Positions 59,235 to 59,712 of a stretch of 59,712 nt of DNA are shown one piece after another. Under the pieces are notes generated by a model. It saw only the letters and a list, made by a program, of their open reading frames with translations, did not search any database and was not told the DNA's origin. Source of the DNA: an uncultured Verrucomicrobiota bacterium. Lineage in GTDB: Bacteria > Verrucomicrobiota > Verrucomicrobiia > Limisphaerales > UBA8199. The stretch is from the NCBI GenBank assembly GCA_903873945.1, contig CAIQQM010000312.1:1-59712 (forward strand). Reading direction: 5' to 3'. The translations under genes were made by a program, and so were the position numbers. Position 1 is the stretch's first letter. Each line of letters opens with the position of its first letter.

Positions 59235-59394
59235 TGTCAGCGTCCGCGCGTGGTGAGGAGCATCCGATAATGGAAACTGAACGACGTGGAGCGCTTCGTG
59301 GTTGTGTTGAGCGCGCAACGATGCGTGCCGCATTGGCCACCAAGTGGAGCGCGAACTGATATCTCGTCGAGCGTTAGCGAGCTGGCTTTATCAT
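59235..59394. repeat. Dispersed repeat A, copy 3
   Basis: Begins at TGTCAGCGTCCGCGCG, includes the identical core (59309-59360) and ends after GTCGAGCGTTAGCGAGCTGG and the CTTTAT shared with copy 2. The hairpin is at 59311-59328. It lies about 270 bases upstream of the start of the secreted propeller protein gene; copy 2 lies downstream of the same gene in the same orientation. Confidence 0.78.
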
Positions 59395-59450
59395 TCGAGG
59401 GCGAATGAAGGGTTATTGTCGCTGTGGTCGCGCGTGGTGGCCTGTGTGCG

Positions 59451-59501
59451 GCCACGCGCTAGCCGAGAAGGCTGACGAGAGCGCCAAGGAGCCAAGGCAG
59501 G
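59451..59501. repeat. Dispersed repeat B, copy 2
   Basis: Second copy of the unit at 51060-51110, with several substitutions and small indels. Here it follows repeat A copy 3 by 57 bases, so A and B may belong to one larger composite element of which copy 1 is split. Confidence 0.6.
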
Positions 59502-59712
59502 AAGATGAGAGCGCCGAAAACGCACAGAACGCGCAAAACCCGCAACGCTGACGGAACCCAGTGGAACCGTGGACGAAACTGAACTGGACGCCCACACGCC
59601 ACCCAGAACTGCAACGGCAATGTAACGCGATGGAAATAGAACGCCGCGACGCAACACTGCAACTGCTGCCACCGAGCTGCGACCAGACGCTGGCAGCTCT
59701 GGTGACACAGGA

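Larger units (their letters stand above)
58968..59712. other. Gene-poor right end of the window with repeats
   Basis: These 745 bases contain repeat A copy 3, repeat B copy 2 and a short further pair of similar sequences (GCAACGCGACGGAAATATGA at 59191 and GTAACGCGATGGAAATAG at 59622). The last 200 bases are rich in A, C and G with few T on the plus strand. No gene is supported; a minus-strand ORF at 59391-59708 runs through repeat B and has low complexity. Confidence 0.55.

Noticed and set aside
51060-59501. Insertion sequence or prophage as the source of the repeats
   Set aside because: No transposase, integrase or phage gene is present and no target duplications were seen; the term mobile cassette is kept as a hypothesis only.
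59391-59708. A 105-codon minus-strand frame at the right end
   Set aside because: It runs through repeat B and is of biased Ser/Arg/Val composition. I see no start signal or conserved motif.

Overview
The window reads as chromosomal DNA of a Verrucomicrobiota bacterium, most likely of the Pedosphaera/Limisphaera type. This is inferred from gene content: a TIGR03790-family secreted protein, SBBP-repeat and YXWGXW-type proteins, many TPR lipoproteins, a planctomycete/verrucomicrobial cytochrome c domain protein, and a didermic envelope shown by BamA, Skp and lipoproteins. No rRNA, tRNA, CRISPR array, transposase or phage gene was found.

Positions 1-10.9 kb hold metabolic and housekeeping genes: the 3' end of hisG, a tiny very basic AURKAIP1/COX24-like protein, a TPR lipoprotein, a fused chorismate mutase/prephenate dehydrogenase (tyrA), a possible structured RNA and two overlapping small ORFs, an FHA/zinc-ribbon protein divergent from a cardiolipin synthase, a SirB1-type protein, a tandem ACT protein, a GH13 enzyme, a cold-shock protein and hemW. 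From 11 to 23 kb there are two tandem glycine/tryptophan-rich envelope paralogues, an MFS exporter, and then dnaB, bamA, an SBBP-repeat protein and skp, followed by an inner-membrane coiled-coil protein overlapping a 58-residue lipoprotein gene.

From 23 to 30.4 kb five minus-strand genes run DUF362 protein, TIGR03790 protein, subtilase with a secretin-like N-terminus, rarA and 5-formyl-THF cyclo-ligase. From 30.4 to 41.7 kb come a TPR lipoprotein, CvpA, dnaG, small lipoproteins, a cytochrome c domain protein, YceI, a rubrerythrin-VIT1 (MbfA-like) iron protein divergent from a YncE-like propeller, and two probable outer-membrane proteins. From 41.8 to 50.9 kb are the System II cytochrome c maturation pair resB-ccsA, secA, a phosphofructokinase and amt.

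The last 10 kb differs from the rest. Two large paralogous membrane proteins (glycosyltransferase-like N-terminus, TPR C-terminus) and a secreted propeller-like protein sit among dense dispersed repeats. An identical 56-bp palindromic repeat block is inserted in frame at two different places in the two paralogues. A perfect 58-bp inverted repeat brackets the first paralogue. A roughly 150-280 bp repeat occurs three times near amt and the last gene. These in-frame coding repeats are the most unusual signal in the window.
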